64,000 nucleotides of DNA. Source: Prostheceraeus crozeri (Eukaryota; Platyhelminthes; Polycladida; Euryleptidae). The notes under the pieces were generated by a model, which was given only the letters and a program-made list of their open reading frames with translations, ran no database searches and was not told the DNA's origin. This document shows, one piece after another, positions 33,444 to 45,035 of the stretch. The DNA is taken from the NCBI GenBank assembly GCA_907163375.1, contig CAJQUW010005306.1:55744-119743 (forward strand), given 5' to 3'. Made by a program: the position numbers and the translations under genes. Within the stretch, counting starts at the first letter, position 1. Each line of letters starts with the position of its first letter.

Positions 33444-33518
33444 TTTTTTATTTTTATTAGAAAAAATTTTATTTTTTTATTTTTATTAGAAAAAATTTTA
33501 TTTTTTTATTGTTAAAAA
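33444..33518. promoter_or_regulatory. Divergent AT-rich promoter region
   Basis: 75 bases separate two divergent start codons. It consists of two copies of a 29-30-base unit containing 'TTTTTATTAGAAAAAATTTT'. Both genes start in the AAAAATG context found across P. Confidence 0.5.
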
Positions 33519-34406
33519 ATGATGTTACCAAATGTTGGTGGAGGGGCATATATCCCGAATAATCGTGAATTAGAAATAGAGATAGAAAATTATATCATGA
33601 AAACTGGAGACGTTTTATCTGGTCCATTGCATCTTTCTATTCTTCCGCAACAAAATACAGAGTTAACAAATAAACAATATGTTGATACACAAATCAATGA
33701 CCTAAAAGAAAAATATATCAACGACGTTATGGTTCCACTGATGAATGAATTAAAGTTGCTAAAACTTAATGACAAATCATTAAACGAAAAATTATTAAAA
33801 CTTGATAAAAAGGATAGAGAGCTAGAAGCAGATATAGCAAAACTTTTTAAAAAGATTTCTGAACAATCAAAAATTTTAATATTACTTTCTATAAAGTTAA
33901 AATCTGCAGTCATTAAAAATAAACATCAGATAAAAATGTTAAAAGAACAATTAGAAGATGAAATAGAAAAACTTCCTGAAAGAATTAAAAAAAATTTAAA
34001 GCAGTTACAAACTACATTCCAAAAAAGTGTTGATGAATTAAGTTCTAAAATTACTCAACAAATGAAAAAGATGAATAGAATAATAAATGAAGTAAACTCA
34101 CTTAATGAAAAAGTTGATAAAATGAAAACTCTTAAAATCAATTTAGAAAATGAATTAAAGAAAAATTTACAAGAAAACTCTAAAGAAAATAAAGAACAGT
34201 TAGATTCTGTTAAAAGACAATTAGATGTTCTTAAAATTAAGTTAAATGCACTTAAAACGGCATTGAAGATTAATCAGCAGAAAATGCAAGTTAATAGAAA
34301 AGAAATTAAAGTACATCACACGCTGCTTGACGCAATAGATAAAGTGCAACAGGCAATTAATAAAGTTATCTCGAAGTTGGTGTCCATTCACAAACGTAAA
34401 TCTTGA
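33519..34406 (+). CDS. Fibre/spike-like coiled-coil protein with phage tail-fibre motif
   Basis: Intact 295-residue frame. Residues 27-62 contain MKTGDVLSGPLHLS and, 12 residues on, ELTNKQYVDTQI. This is the 'MTGPLxL...A(T/N)KQYVD' pattern repeated in tailed-phage fibre proteins. The rest (about residues 70-290) is almost continuous heptad-like coiled coil rich in Lys/Leu, as in a trimeric shaft. It lies between polymerase-side and capsid-side genes of the virion cluster. It is probably an attachment or internal scaffold protein; the receptor-binding end is not recognised. Confidence 0.6.
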   Translation: MMLPNVGGGAYIPNNRELEIEIENYIMKTGDVLSGPLHLSILPQQNTELTNKQYVDTQINDLKEKYINDVMVPLMNELKLLKLNDKSLNEKLLKLDKKDRELEADIAKLFKKISEQSKILILLSIKLKSAVIKNKHQIKMLKEQLEDEIEKLPERIKKNLKQLQTTFQKSVDELSSKITQQMKKMNRIINEVNSLNEKVDKMKTLKINLENELKKNLQENSKENKEQLDSVKRQLDVLKIKLNALKTALKINQQKMQVNRKEIKVHHTLLDAIDKVQQAINKVISKLVSIHKRKS

Positions 34407-34500
34407 TCGACGAAGTCTTGGGTTTCTAACCTATAGAACCTTGTTCAGAGGCTTTAGCCTATCGGAACGAAGCTCCTCGAGGCTTTAGCCGATCATAAAC
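34404..34500. repeat. GC-richer palindromic insert between genes
   Basis: Two copies of GAGGCTTTAGCC (about 34452 and 34480), plus 'CGAAGCTCCTCGAGG'-type inverted words, in an otherwise AT-rich gap. It resembles the other GC-rich microinserts of P. Confidence 0.5.
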
Positions 34501-34564
34501 GTAAATCTTAGCGCAAATATTAACGAAAATATTTTTTCCCAAAAGTCAAATTTAATCGTAAAAA

Positions 34565-35047
34565 ATGCCTATAATTTATAAACACAATCTTAAACATTTT
34601 GCTTCAAATCAAAAAATTGCTCATGAACCATCTATGAAATCTGTTTACCATTATGACAGTGTAGAAACAATTCAAAAAGAAGGGGATGGTATATTTTCTG
34701 GTATTGGAAGTATCGTTAACTTAATTAAAAATAATAAAGATTTGATTACATCTGCTGCAAAAGTAGCAGCTGCTATAGGTAGTACAGCTAGTGCAATATC
34801 AAATGCTGTTAAGTCTCAAAACGAATTAAAACAACTAGAAACTATTCGTAAACTTAAGAATGATTCTGAAGAACTAAAAAATTTAAAAAAACTTTCAGAG
34901 GAAACAAAAAAAATTGCTAACATTGCTGTACGGGGTGAAACCTTGAGGAGCGGAGTTCCGTCTGATAGTAAAAAGGGGAAGAAAACAGGCGTAGCCATAG
35001 AACGTTCAATTGAAGAAATAAGAGGCAATGGTCTAGCAAGATTCTAA
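34565..35047 (+). CDS. pVI-like membrane-active minor virion protein
   Basis: Intact frame of 160 residues. A glycine-led amphipathic region (GDGIFSGIGSIVNLI, then a small-residue-rich helix AAKVAAAIGSTASAIS, residues 40-80) is followed by a coiled coil. This resembles adenovirus pVI and its adintovirus/Polinton counterparts, which lyse endosomal membrane. Near the C-terminus IRGNG fits the adenain cleavage consensus (M/I/L)xGx-G. A GC-rich in-frame stretch at about 34928-34995 looks inserted. It lies directly upstream of the major capsid gene. Confidence 0.6.
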   Translation: MPIIYKHNLKHFASNQKIAHEPSMKSVYHYDSVETIQKEGDGIFSGIGSIVNLIKNNKDLITSAAKVAAAIGSTASAISNAVKSQNELKQLETIRKLKNDSEELKNLKKLSEETKKIANIAVRGETLRSGVPSDSKKGKKTGVAIERSIEEIRGNGLARF

Positions 35048-35167
35048 AATTACATTTTAGTAAAATTTTTTTAGTAAAATTTTTTTGGTAAAATTCTAAA
35101 ATTATATTTTAGTAAAAATTTTTTCTGTCTGTGAGAAAAACAAAAAGTCAAATTATTTTTTATAAAA

Positions 35168-36509
35168 ATGTCTTCGCTTATCGAAAATAAAAAAATAAAT
35201 TTAGATTAGACGATCCTCCGTTGGTCAGTTATAATCAAAAAAAGAATGACTATATAAGAATTGCTATGAATCCCGGATCTTCCAGTCGAGTAAATACCGG
35301 AGGTGATTTAATTTTTGAAGTTGATAATCAGCAGAGTTATATATATTTACCTGATTCGTTTTTACATTGTGAATATTCTTTATATAGTGATGCTAATTTT
35401 ACAACACCATTACCAGATACCGATAATATTGCATTAGAGAAAAATTTTTTTCCAAGATTATTTACACAAATGCGTTTAGATGTTGCAACTCAAAATATAG
35501 AAACAATAAGTGATTCTCCGGGTGTAATTGATACAATGCTTAGATTTGTAACAATTAGTCAAAATAATAAAAAGCATGAAATCGAAGGTTGGTTTCCTGA
35601 TACTAATGATGGTATAATTGTTGATGATTTGTCTCACGCTGGAGCAGATGCAGCAGGAGTTGCGAAAGATGTAGAAAATATTGCAAATCATTTAAATAAA
35701 ACAAACAATAGTGCATATAAAGAAAGACGTGAATTTAACAAGAAAAGTAAACAGACAGTAAATTGGTCATTGTCTCCATTATTCGGATATTTAGATTATG
35801 ACAAAATATCATATCAATTAAAATTTAGGTTAATAATTGATCGTACAGCAAATAATGAATTAATCTTTTTTGGTAAGACTGGAAAAAAAGCATATTTAAA
35901 AATTGATAGACTTGAATGGTTGATTAAGCATATTACTCCTAGTTTAGAGGTTGAAACAGCTATTGCAAAAAGATTAAATACTAACAAACCAATTCCAGTA
36001 AATTTTCTAAAGCGTACTGCTAGTTCAGTAACTTTTTCCGAACAAAGATTTAACTGGCATTTTACTAGAACTGCGAATACTCCAAGATATTTATTACTAA
36101 CTTTTCAAAGAAATAATTCTCCAAGTTTTGATAAGAACAACAATCTTTTTCATTTAATACAATTCGAAGTTTACAAGTTTCATTAAATCAAACCCGATAT
36201 CCAATTGATCCATTAAGATTCGATGATACCAATAATCAATTTATGGAAGGATATGATGCTTATCGAAATCTTTGTATAGAATTTGGAGTTGAACCACAAT
36301 TAACTCCTGGAGATTGGAGACATTTATATCCTGTTTTCTGTTTCGATTTAAGTGCACAATCTGAAGATATTATCAAGACTGGTTAAGATGTAACAATTAA
36401 TATTGAAAAGAAAGATTCCACAACTTCATTGATGGCTTATGGTTCATTGCTAGAAGATGTAAAATATTCTATTGAAATTCTTAATGGAAAGATGGCTAGG
36501 ATTAATTAA
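35168..36509 (+). pseudogene. Major capsid protein (double jelly roll), two frameshifts and a stop
   Basis: The start ATG 35168 (TTATAAAAATG) is followed after about 15 codons by a frameshift. The main frame, 35221-36186 (321 codons), carries the Polinton capsid hallmarks: N-terminal NDYIRIAMNPGSSSRVN, QMRLDVATQNIE and the later RYLLLTFQRN. A frameshift at 36186 leads to a C-terminal segment with GDWRHLYPVFCFDLSAQSE. An in-frame TAA (about 36385) and the final TAA (36507-36509) follow. The total of about 447 codons is a usual length. This protein forms the icosahedral shell. Confidence 0.88.
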
Positions 36510-36648
36510 TAATTTTTTTCATAACTAGAATAGATTAAAAATTCTTAACTTAAAATTTTTGGTAACTTAAGAATTTTTCATAACTAGAATAGATTAAAAT
36601 TTTTTCATAACTAGAATAAATTAAAAAATTCTTAACTTAAAATTTTTG
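36510..36648. repeat. AT-rich repeats at the PLE insertion site
   Basis: 'CATAACTAGAATAGATTAAA' and 'AACTTAAAATTTTTGGTA' words repeat before the PLE array and continue at 47903-47970. TTAAAATTTTTG flanks both sides of the array and may be the target duplication, though the repeat makes this ambiguous. Confidence 0.6.
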
Positions 36649-36721
36649 CTCATTCAGCGTGGTCATTGTAAATTATAACGAATCCTGGACAGTACCACCG
36701 CAAAAATCAAAACTATAACAG

Positions 36722-36768
36722 TACGCGAGGCGCCTTTCGACCGAATCGCTCGGACATCATCAGGCGTA
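36722..36768 (-). ncRNA. Hammerhead-ribozyme-like motif, PLE unit 1
   Basis: On the minus strand it reads TACGC, CTGATGA, a stem-loop (GTCCGA/TCGGTC, one mismatch), GAAA, a very short helix III (GGC/GCC), UC cleavage site, then GCGTA pairing with TACGC. Core order and residues match the minimal type-I hammerheads known in PLEs; one extra U follows CTGATGA. Confidence 0.7.
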
Positions 36769-36910
36769 TGATTTATTCATGTCGTAACATTCAATTTAGA
36801 AATGGGAATACATAATACATCAATGAGTCATTTGATCAATTCATTCCATGCTTGGCCGATGTCATGGCACCTGTTGTAGCCCCCTAATCTGTGCGTCCAA
36901 ATTGCCTCCT

Positions 36911-39250
36911 TCACTCGTCTCTTCCCTGTCTCTCTCTCTCTCTCGCTATCACCTCTGCCCTATCCCACTGCATCCGATGACCAAGCTCCCACACGTGTCT
37001 GGCCACCTCCGATGACTGCACTTCTGCCTCCCTCACTTTCTTCTTGTGTTCTTTCATTCTTTGTTCCATGCCGCGTTTTGTCTCCCCCACATACTTAGCG
37101 TCGCAGATCCCACACTTTAAACAATAAACAACCTCCTTCGCGTCCTGCTCCTCATCCTTCCTCAATAAACCCCCTAATTTTCTGCCGCTCCGATCCACTA
37201 CCCGATATTCAAATCTCTTCATCACTTTCCTGACTCGCTCGCTTAAGCCTCTCACATAAGGAATGTAGCACTTCTTCTTTTTCTTCTCCTCCTCTAAGTC
37301 CCTTTCTCCGGCCTCCCTACCGACGCAGTTCCTGCTGCGAATACACCTTCTGACGAACCGTCTGTCATACCCGTTGAACCCAAACACCTTCTCAATATGA
37401 TTTATTTCCTTCGTCAAACTCTCTCCGTCACTGCACACCTCCACTGCCCTTCTCACCATTCCTTTTATCACACCTGCCTTAACCCCATTGCTGTGCTCCG
37501 ATCTTTCATGAATGTACACATCGGTGTGCGTAGCTTTCCTATACACAGATGTCCTCAGCTGGCCTTCCCTCTTCTCCACCAGTACATCCAAAAAAGGCAA
37601 TTTTCCTCTTTCATCCACTTCGCTTGTGAATTTCACTTTTTGTGTTCTCCTATTCAAGGAGTTTACCAGCTCCGCCAAACTCTCTTCATTCTTAATCACT
37701 CCCAAAGTGTCATCCACGTATCTCACGAAGTATCTCGGTATCTCAATTCCCGCCCTTCTGGCTTCCTCAAACCCTTCTTTCTCAAACCTGTCCATATACA
37801 AGTCTGCCACTATGGGGGATACTGCGCTTCCAATGCTTAGCCCTGTCGTCTGCCTGTAATGTCTCTTTCCCACCATGAAAATCGCCGAGTTCAAAGTTAA
37901 TCGAAGAAGTTGCATGATGCTCTCCACCCTCCATCTGCTCCTTTCACCAAGCTTTATGTCCTCTTTCAAAATGTCCTCTACCACCTCTAACGCCGAGTCC
38001 ACAGGAACCGACGGATACATAGCCTTGATATCCAACGAAAAAATTCTGTCCTCAGGCGATATCTCCCAACCTCTGATCACCTCACATAACTCCTTCCTAT
38101 TCCGTATCCTGCTGTCAATCCTATTTCCATAAGGTTTCAAAATGTCCGCTAATTTCCTTGCTAGTCCATGTAGTAGTCCTCCTCTCGAATTCACTACCGG
38201 TCTCAAAGGCATGCCCTCCTTATGCACTTTCGGCATACCAAACATGGTAGGAATCTTGTAATTAGCCGGTATCCATCTCCACATTTCCTCCTTCGTGCAC
38301 TCTCCTCTCTCCACCATAGTTCTAAAAACTTCAATCAACTCTCTCCTGACCGTTTTCCAAGGGTCCTTGGCCTTCAACTCCTCGTAATCTCCCTCCCTCA
38401 ATACATCCTCGATCTTGCTCCGGTAGTCATCTTCATCCAGCACCACTGTGGTTCTCCCTTTATCCGCCTCTAGGATTCTGATATGCCCTTCCTTTACCTC
38501 TTCTCTCAACTCTTTCAGTCCTCTCTTCTCTCCCTTCGTCAAATTGTCTGTGATCCTCTTCCTTTTACTCCTCTTTATGCACCTTTTGACCTCTACCCTG
38601 ACCTCCTCTTTCCTTGCCTCATTAGACTCAGAGGCGATCGCAGACTCTATTCCCGAAATGATGTCATCCACCTTCACCGTCCTTTCCCGGATCGCAAACT
38701 GCTGCCCTAATTGCAATACTGCCAAATGTTCTTCATTCATTTCGAAAGAGCTGTGATTTTGTACCAATTTATCTCTCCACTCCTGCAAGCCTTCCTCGTC
38801 TCCCTTCTGAACTGCCTTTCCCTCCTCCTCTAATTTCCTCATTCTATCTTGGTGCAACAGCATTAATCTACAACCCGTACGCTCACTTTCTTGTTGGACT
38901 AGAACAGACAGCCGATCAAAGTCCACATTCGTGCAAAGTTCTTTCAGTGATAGCTCCATCATTTCACACCTCCGTTGTGTAGCTCTCAAATCGTAGCGAT
39001 GTCGACGAAGTTCGATGTTGATTAAGCGGATGCCGAACTCGGCCACAAGATTATCCCGATCAGTTTTGAACTGCTCTGGTAAGCGAACGCGCAAAGTTTT
39101 TGGTATAAGTCTTTCTCTTCTGCAGTCTCCAAGAAATCGAATAGTCTTCTCCAATCTCTGACTCTTCTCCATCTCCTTCTCCCATTCCCGATAGATATTC
39201 TTGCACCTCTATCCATAGGTCCTTGTGATATACTCATTCAGCGTGGTCAT
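36911..39250 (-). CDS. PLE reverse transcriptase with GIY-YIG endonuclease, unit 1
   Basis: The full frame would start at ATG 39250 (MTTLNEYI) but has a TAG shortly after. From Met at 39172, 753 codons are open. There is an N-terminal basic/coiled region, then the reverse transcriptase. Its parts are PKVHKEGMPLRPVV (about residue 325), FSLDIKAMYPSVP (motif A, about 390), TGLSIGSAVSPIVADLY (motif B, about 450) and RYVDDTLG (motif C, about 490). The GIY-YIG part is CLKCGICDAKYVGETKR...RMKEHKKK (about 680-710). The C-terminus ends early in a (TC)n-derived RERERQGRDE; units 2 and 3 read on to WNELIK. The protein copies element RNA onto nicked DNA. Confidence 0.9.
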
Positions 39251-39305
39251 TGTAAATTATAACGAATCCTGGACAGTACCACCGCAAAAATCAAAACTAT
39301 AACAG

Positions 39306-39352
39306 TACGCGAGGCGCCTTTCGACCGAATCGCTCGGACATCATCAGGCGCA
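39306..39352 (-). ncRNA. Hammerhead-ribozyme-like motif, PLE unit 2
   Basis: Same core as the unit 1 motif. The outer stem strand is TGCGC instead of TACGC, leaving a G-U pair in helix I. Confidence 0.7.
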
Positions 39353-39411
39353 TGATTTATTCATGTCGTAACATTCAATTTAGAAATGGGAATACATAAT
39401 ACATCAATGAG

Positions 39412-41832
39412 TCATTTGATCAATTCATTCCATGCTTGGCCGATGTCATGGCACCTGTTGTAGCCCCCTAATCTGTGCGTCCAAATTGCCTCCTTCACTC
39501 GTCTCTTCCCTGTCTCTCTCCCTCTCGCTATCACCTCTGCCCTATCCCACTGCATCCGATGACCAAGCTCCCACACGTGTCTGGCCACCTCCGATGACTG
39601 CACTTCTGCCTCCCTCACTTTCTTCTTGTGTTCTTTCATTCTTTGTTCCATGCCGCGTTTTGTCTCCCCACATACTTAGCGTCGCAGATCCCACACTTTA
39701 AACAATAAACAACCTCCTTCGCGTCCTGCTCCTCATCCTTCCTCAATAAACCCCCTAATTTTCTGCCGCTCCGATCCACTACCCGATATTCAAATCTCTT
39801 CATCACTTTCCTGACTCGCTCGCTTAAGCCTCTCACATAAGGAATGTAGCACTTCTTCTTTTTCTTCTCCTCCTCTAAGTCCCTTTCTCCGGCCTCCCTA
39901 CCGACGCAGTTCCTGCTGCGAATACACCTTCTGACGAACCGTCTGTCATACCCGTTGAACCCAAACACCTTCTCAATATGATTTATTTCCTTCGTCAAAC
40001 TCTCTCCGTCACTGCACACCTCCACTGCCCTTCTCACCATTCCTTTTATCACACCTGCCTTAACCCCATTGCTGTGCTCCGATCTTTCATGAATGTACAC
40101 ATCGGTGTGCGTAGCTTTCCTATACACAGATGTCCTCAGCTGGCCTTCCCTCTTCTCCACCAGTACATCCAAAAAAGGCAATTTTCCTCTTTCATCCACT
40201 TCGCTTGTGAATTTCACTTTTTGTGTTCTCCTATTCAAGGAGTTTACCAGCTCCGCCAAACTCTCTTCATTCTTAATCACTCCCAAAGTGTCATCCACGT
40301 ATCTCACGAAGTATCTCGGTATCTCAATTCCCGCCCTTCTGGCTTCCTCAAAGGTGTCCTTTCTCAAACCTGTCCATATACAAGTCTGCCACTATGGGGG
40401 ATACTGCGCTTCCAATGCTTAGCCCTGTCGTCTGCCTGTAATGTCTCTTTCCCACCATGAAAATCGCCGAGTTCAAAGTTAATCGAAGAAGTTGCATGAT
40501 GCTCTCCACCCTCCATCTGCTCCTTTCACCAAGCTTTATGTCCTCTTTCAAAATGTCCTCTACCACCTCTAACGCCGAGTCCACAGGAACCGACGGATAC
40601 ATAGCCTTGATATCCAACGAAAAAATTCTGTCCTCAGGCGATATCTCCCAACCTCTGATCACCTCACATAACTCCTTCCTATTCCGTATCCTGCTGTCAA
40701 TCCTATTTCCATAAGGTTTCAAAATGTCCGCTAATTTCCTTGCTAGTCCATGTAGTAGTCCTCCTCTCGAATTCACTACCGGTCTCAAAGGCATGCCCTC
40801 CTTATGCACTTTCGGCATACCAAACATGGTAGGAATCTTGTAATTAGCCGGTATCCATCTCCACATTTCCTCCTTCGTGCACTCTCCTCTCTCCACCATA
40901 GTTCTAAAAACTTCAATCAACTCTCTCCTGACCGTTTTCCAAGGGTCCTTGGCCTTCAACTCCTCGTAATCTCCCTCCTTCAATACATCCTCGATCTTGC
41001 TCCGGTAGTCATCTTCATCCAGCACCACTGTGGTTCTCCCTTTATCCGCCTCTAGGATTCTGATATGCCCTTCCTTTACCTCTTCTCTCAACTCTTTCAG
41101 TCCTCTCTTCTCTCCCTTCGTCAAATTGTCTGTGATCCTCTTCCTTTTACTCCTCTTTATGCACCTTTTGACCTCTACCCTGACCTCCTCTTTCCTTGCC
41201 TCATTAGACTCAGAGGCGATCGCAGACTCTATTCCCGAAATGATGTCATCCACCTTCACCGTCCTTTCCCGGATCGCAAACTGCTGCCCTAATTGCAATA
41301 CTGCCAAATGTTCTTCATTCATTTCGAAAGAGCTGTGATTTTGTACCAATTTATCTCTCCACTCCTGCAAGCCTTCCTCGTCTCCCTTCTGAACTGCCTT
41401 TCCCTCCTCCTCTAATTTCCTCATTCTATCTTGGTGCAACAGCATTAATCTACAACCCGTACGCTCACTTTCTTGTTGGACTAGAACAGACAGCCGATCA
41501 AAGTCCACATTCGTGCAAAGTTCTTTCAGTGATAGCTCCATCATTTCACACCTCCGTTGTGTAGCTCTCAAATCGTAGCGATGTCGACGAAGTTCGATGT
41601 TGATTAAGCGGATGCCGAACTCGGCCACAAGATTATCCCGATCAGTTTTGAACTGCTCTGGTAAGCGAACGCGCAAAGTTTTTGGTATAAGTCTTTCTCT
41701 TCTGCAGTCTCCAAGAAATCGAATAGTCTTCTCCAATCTCTGACTCTTCTCCATCTCCTTCTCCCATTCCCGATAGATATTCTTGCACCTCTATCCATAG
41801 GTCCTTGTGATATACTCATTCAGCGTGGTCAT
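39412..41832 (-). pseudogene. PLE reverse transcriptase/endonuclease, unit 2
   Basis: Nearly identical to unit 1. Breaks are the same TAG in the N-terminal leader, a small rearrangement near 40350 that shifts frame between motifs B and C, and a one-base loss near 39669 in the endonuclease. The C-terminal extension to WNELIK (stop at 39412) is present and probably represents the true family C-terminus. Confidence 0.9.
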
Positions 41833-41887
41833 TGTAAATTATAACGAATCCTGGACAGTACCACCGCAAAAATCAAAACTATAACAG

Positions 41888-41934
41888 TACGCGAGGCGCC
41901 TTTCGACCGAATCGCTCGGACATCATCAGGCGCA
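41888..41934 (-). ncRNA. Hammerhead-ribozyme-like motif, PLE unit 3
   Basis: Core identical to that of unit 2, with CTGATGA and GAAA intact. Confidence 0.7.
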
Positions 41935-41993
41935 TGATTTATTCATGTCGTAACATTCAATTTAGAAATGGGAATACATAATACATCAATGAG

Positions 41994-44416
41994 TCATTTG
42001 ATCAATTCATTCCATGCTTGGCCGATGTCATGGCACCTGTTGTAGCCCCCTAATCTGTGCGTCCAAATTGCCTCCTTCACTCGTCTCTTCCCTGTCTCTC
42101 TCCCTCTCGCTATCACCTCTGCCCTATCCCACTGCATCCGATGACCAAGCTCCCACACGTGTCTGGCCACCTCCGATGACTGCACTTCTGCCTCCCTCAC
42201 TTTCTTCTTGTGTTCTTTCATTCTTTGTTCCATGCCGCGTTTTGTCTCCCCCACATACTTAGCGTCGCAGATCCCACACTTTAAACAATAAACAACCTCC
42301 TTCGCGTCCTGCTCCTCATCCTTCCTCAATAAACCCCCTAATTTTCTGCCGCTCCGATCCACTACTCGATATTCAAATCTCTTCATCACTTTCCTGACTC
42401 GCTCGCTTAAGCCTCTCACATAAGGAATGTAGCACTTCTTCTTTTTCTTCTCCTCCTCTAAGTCCCTTTCTCCGGCCTCCCTACCGACGCAGTTCCTGCT
42501 GCGAATACACCTTCTGACGAACCGTCTGTCATACCCGTTGAACCCAAACACCTTCTCAATATGATTTATTTCCTTCGTCAAACTCTCTCCGTCACTGCAC
42601 ACCTCCACTGCCCTTCTCACCATTCCTTTTATCACACCTGCCTTAACCCCATTGCTGTGCTCCGATCTTTCATGAATGTACACATCGGTGTGCGTAGCTT
42701 TCCTATACACAGATGTCCTCAGCTGGCCTTCCCTCTTCTCCCACCAGTACATCCAAAAAAGGCAATTTTCCTCTTTCATCCACTTCGCTTGTGAATTTCA
42801 CTTTTTGTGTTCTCCTATTCAAGGAGTTTACCAGCTCCGCCAAACTCTCTTCATTCTTAATCACTCCCAAAGTGTCATCCACGTATCTCACGAAGTATCT
42901 CGGTATCTCAATTCCCGCCCTTCTGGCTTCCTCAAACCCTTCTTTCTCAAACCTGTCCATATACAAGTCTGCCACTATGGGGGATACTGCGCTTCCAATG
43001 CTTAGCCCTGTCGTCTGCCTGTAATGTCTCTTTCCCACCATGAAAATCGCCGAGTTCAAAGTTAATCGAAGAAGTTGCATGATGCTCTCCACCCTCCATC
43101 TGCTCCTTTCACCAAGCTTTATGTCCTCTTTCAAAATGTCCTCTACCACCTCTAACGCCGAGTCCACAGGAACCGACGGATACATAGCCTTGATATCCAA
43201 CGAAAAAATTCTGTCCTCAGGCGATATCTCCCAACCTCTGATCACCTCACATAACTCCTTCCTATTCCGTATCCTGCTGTCAATCCTATTTCCATAAGGT
43301 TTCAAAATGTCCGCTAATTTCCTTGCTAGTCCATGTAGTAGTCCTCCTCTCGAATTCACTACCGGTCTCAAAGGCATGCCCTCCTTATGCACTTTCGGCA
43401 TACCAAACATGGTAGGAATCTTGTAATTAGCCGGTATCCATCTCCACATTTCCTCCTTCGTGCACTCTCCTCTCTCCACCATAGTTCTAAAAAACTTCAA
43501 TCAACTCTCTCCTGACCGTTTTCCAAGGGTCCTTGGCCTTCAACTCCTCGTAATCTCCCTCCTTCAATACATCCTCGATCTTGCTCCGGTAGTCATCTTC
43601 ATCCAGCACCACTGTGGTTCTCCCTTTATCCGCCTCTAGGATTCTGATATGCCCTTCCTTTACCTCTTCTCTCAACTCTTTCAGTCCTCTCTTCTCTCCC
43701 TTCGTCAAATTGTCTGTGATCCTCTTCCTTTTACTCCTCTTTATGCACCTTTTGACCTCTACCCTGACCTCCTCTTTCCTTGCCTCATTAGACTCAGAGG
43801 CGATCGCAGACTCTATTCCCGAAATGATGTCATCCACCTTCACCGTCCTTTCCCGGATCGCAAACTGCTGCCCTAATTGCAATACTGCCAAATGTTCTTC
43901 ATTCATTTCGAAAGAGCTGTGATTTTGTACCAATTTATCTCTCCACTCCTGCAAGCCTTCCTCGTCTCCCTTCTGAACTGTCTTTCCCTCCTCCTCTAAT
44001 TTCCTCATTCTATCTTGGTGCAACAGCTTTAATCTACAACCCGTACGCTCACTTTCTTGTTGGACTAGAACAGACAGCCGATCAAAGTCCACATTCGTGC
44101 AAAGTTCTTTCAGTGACAGCTCCATCATTTCACACCTCCGTTGTGTAGCTCTCAAATCGTAGCGATGTCGACGAAGTTCGATGTTGATTAAGCGGATGCC
44201 GAACTCGGCCACAAGATTATCCCGATCAGTTTTGAACTGCTCTGGTAAGCAAACGCGCAAAGTTTTTGGTATAAGTCTTTCTCTTCTGCAGTCTCCAAGA
44301 AATCTAATAGTCTTCTCCAATCTCTGACTCTTCTCCATCTCCTTCTCCCATTCCCGATAGATATTCTTGCACCTCTGTCCATAGGTCCTTGTGATATACT
44401 CATTCAGCGTGGTCAT
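41994..44416 (-). pseudogene. PLE reverse transcriptase/endonuclease, unit 3
   Basis: The leader is intact from ATG 44416: TYGQRC here, where units 1 and 2 have TAG. Two one-base insertions shift the frame, an A near 43494 upstream of the reverse transcriptase core and a C near 42741 after motif C. The endonuclease and the long C-terminus (41994) are intact. Confidence 0.9.
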
Positions 44417-45022
44417 TGTAAATTATAACGAATCCTGGACAGTACCACCGCAAAAATCAAAACTATAACAGTACGCGAGGCGCCTTTCGACCGAATCGCT
44501 CGGACATCATCAGGCGTATGATTTATTCATGTCGTAACATTCAATTTAGAAATGGGAATACATAATACATCAATGAGTCATTTGATCAATTCATTCCATG
44601 CTTGGCCGATGTCATGGCACCTGTTGTAGCCCCCTAATCTGTGCGTCCAAATTGCCTCCTTCACTCGTCTCTTCCCTGTCTCTCTATCTCTCTCGCTATC
44701 ACCTCTGCCCTATCCCACTGCATCCGATGACCAAGCTCCCACACGGGTCTGGCCACCTCCGATGACTGCACTTCTGCCTCCCTCACTTTCTTCTTGTGTT
44801 CTTTCATTCTTTGTTCCATGCCGCGTTTTGTCTCCCCCACATACTTAGCGTCGCAGATCCCACACTTTAAACAATAAACAACCTCCTTCGCGTCCTGCTC
44901 CTCATCCTTCCTCAATAAACCCCCTAATTTTCTGCCGCTCCGATCCACTACCCGATATTCAAATCTCTTCATCACTTTCCTGACTCGCTCGCTTAAGCCT
45001 CTCACATAAGGAATGTAGCACT
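44399..45022 (-). pseudogene. 5'-truncated PLE copy, minus strand
   Basis: It contains only the unit's 3' part: codons from CYIPYVRGLSERVRK through the endonuclease, then the 3' UTR and the hammerhead-like motif (44472-44518). It lies upstream of unit 3 and supplies that unit's leader/promoter region. The truncation point abuts an inverted copy at 45023-45036. Confidence 0.88.
44472..44518 (-). ncRNA. Hammerhead-ribozyme-like motif, truncated minus copy
   Basis: Same sequence as unit 1, with TACGC/GCGTA outer stem, CTGATGA and GAAA. Confidence 0.7.
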
Positions 45023-45035
45023 GGAATGTAACGTG

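Noticed and set aside
37397..38756. Open frames on the plus strand across the PLE units, repeated in each copy
   Set aside because: They are antisense shadows of the reverse transcriptase/endonuclease frame, which has all the expected motifs.
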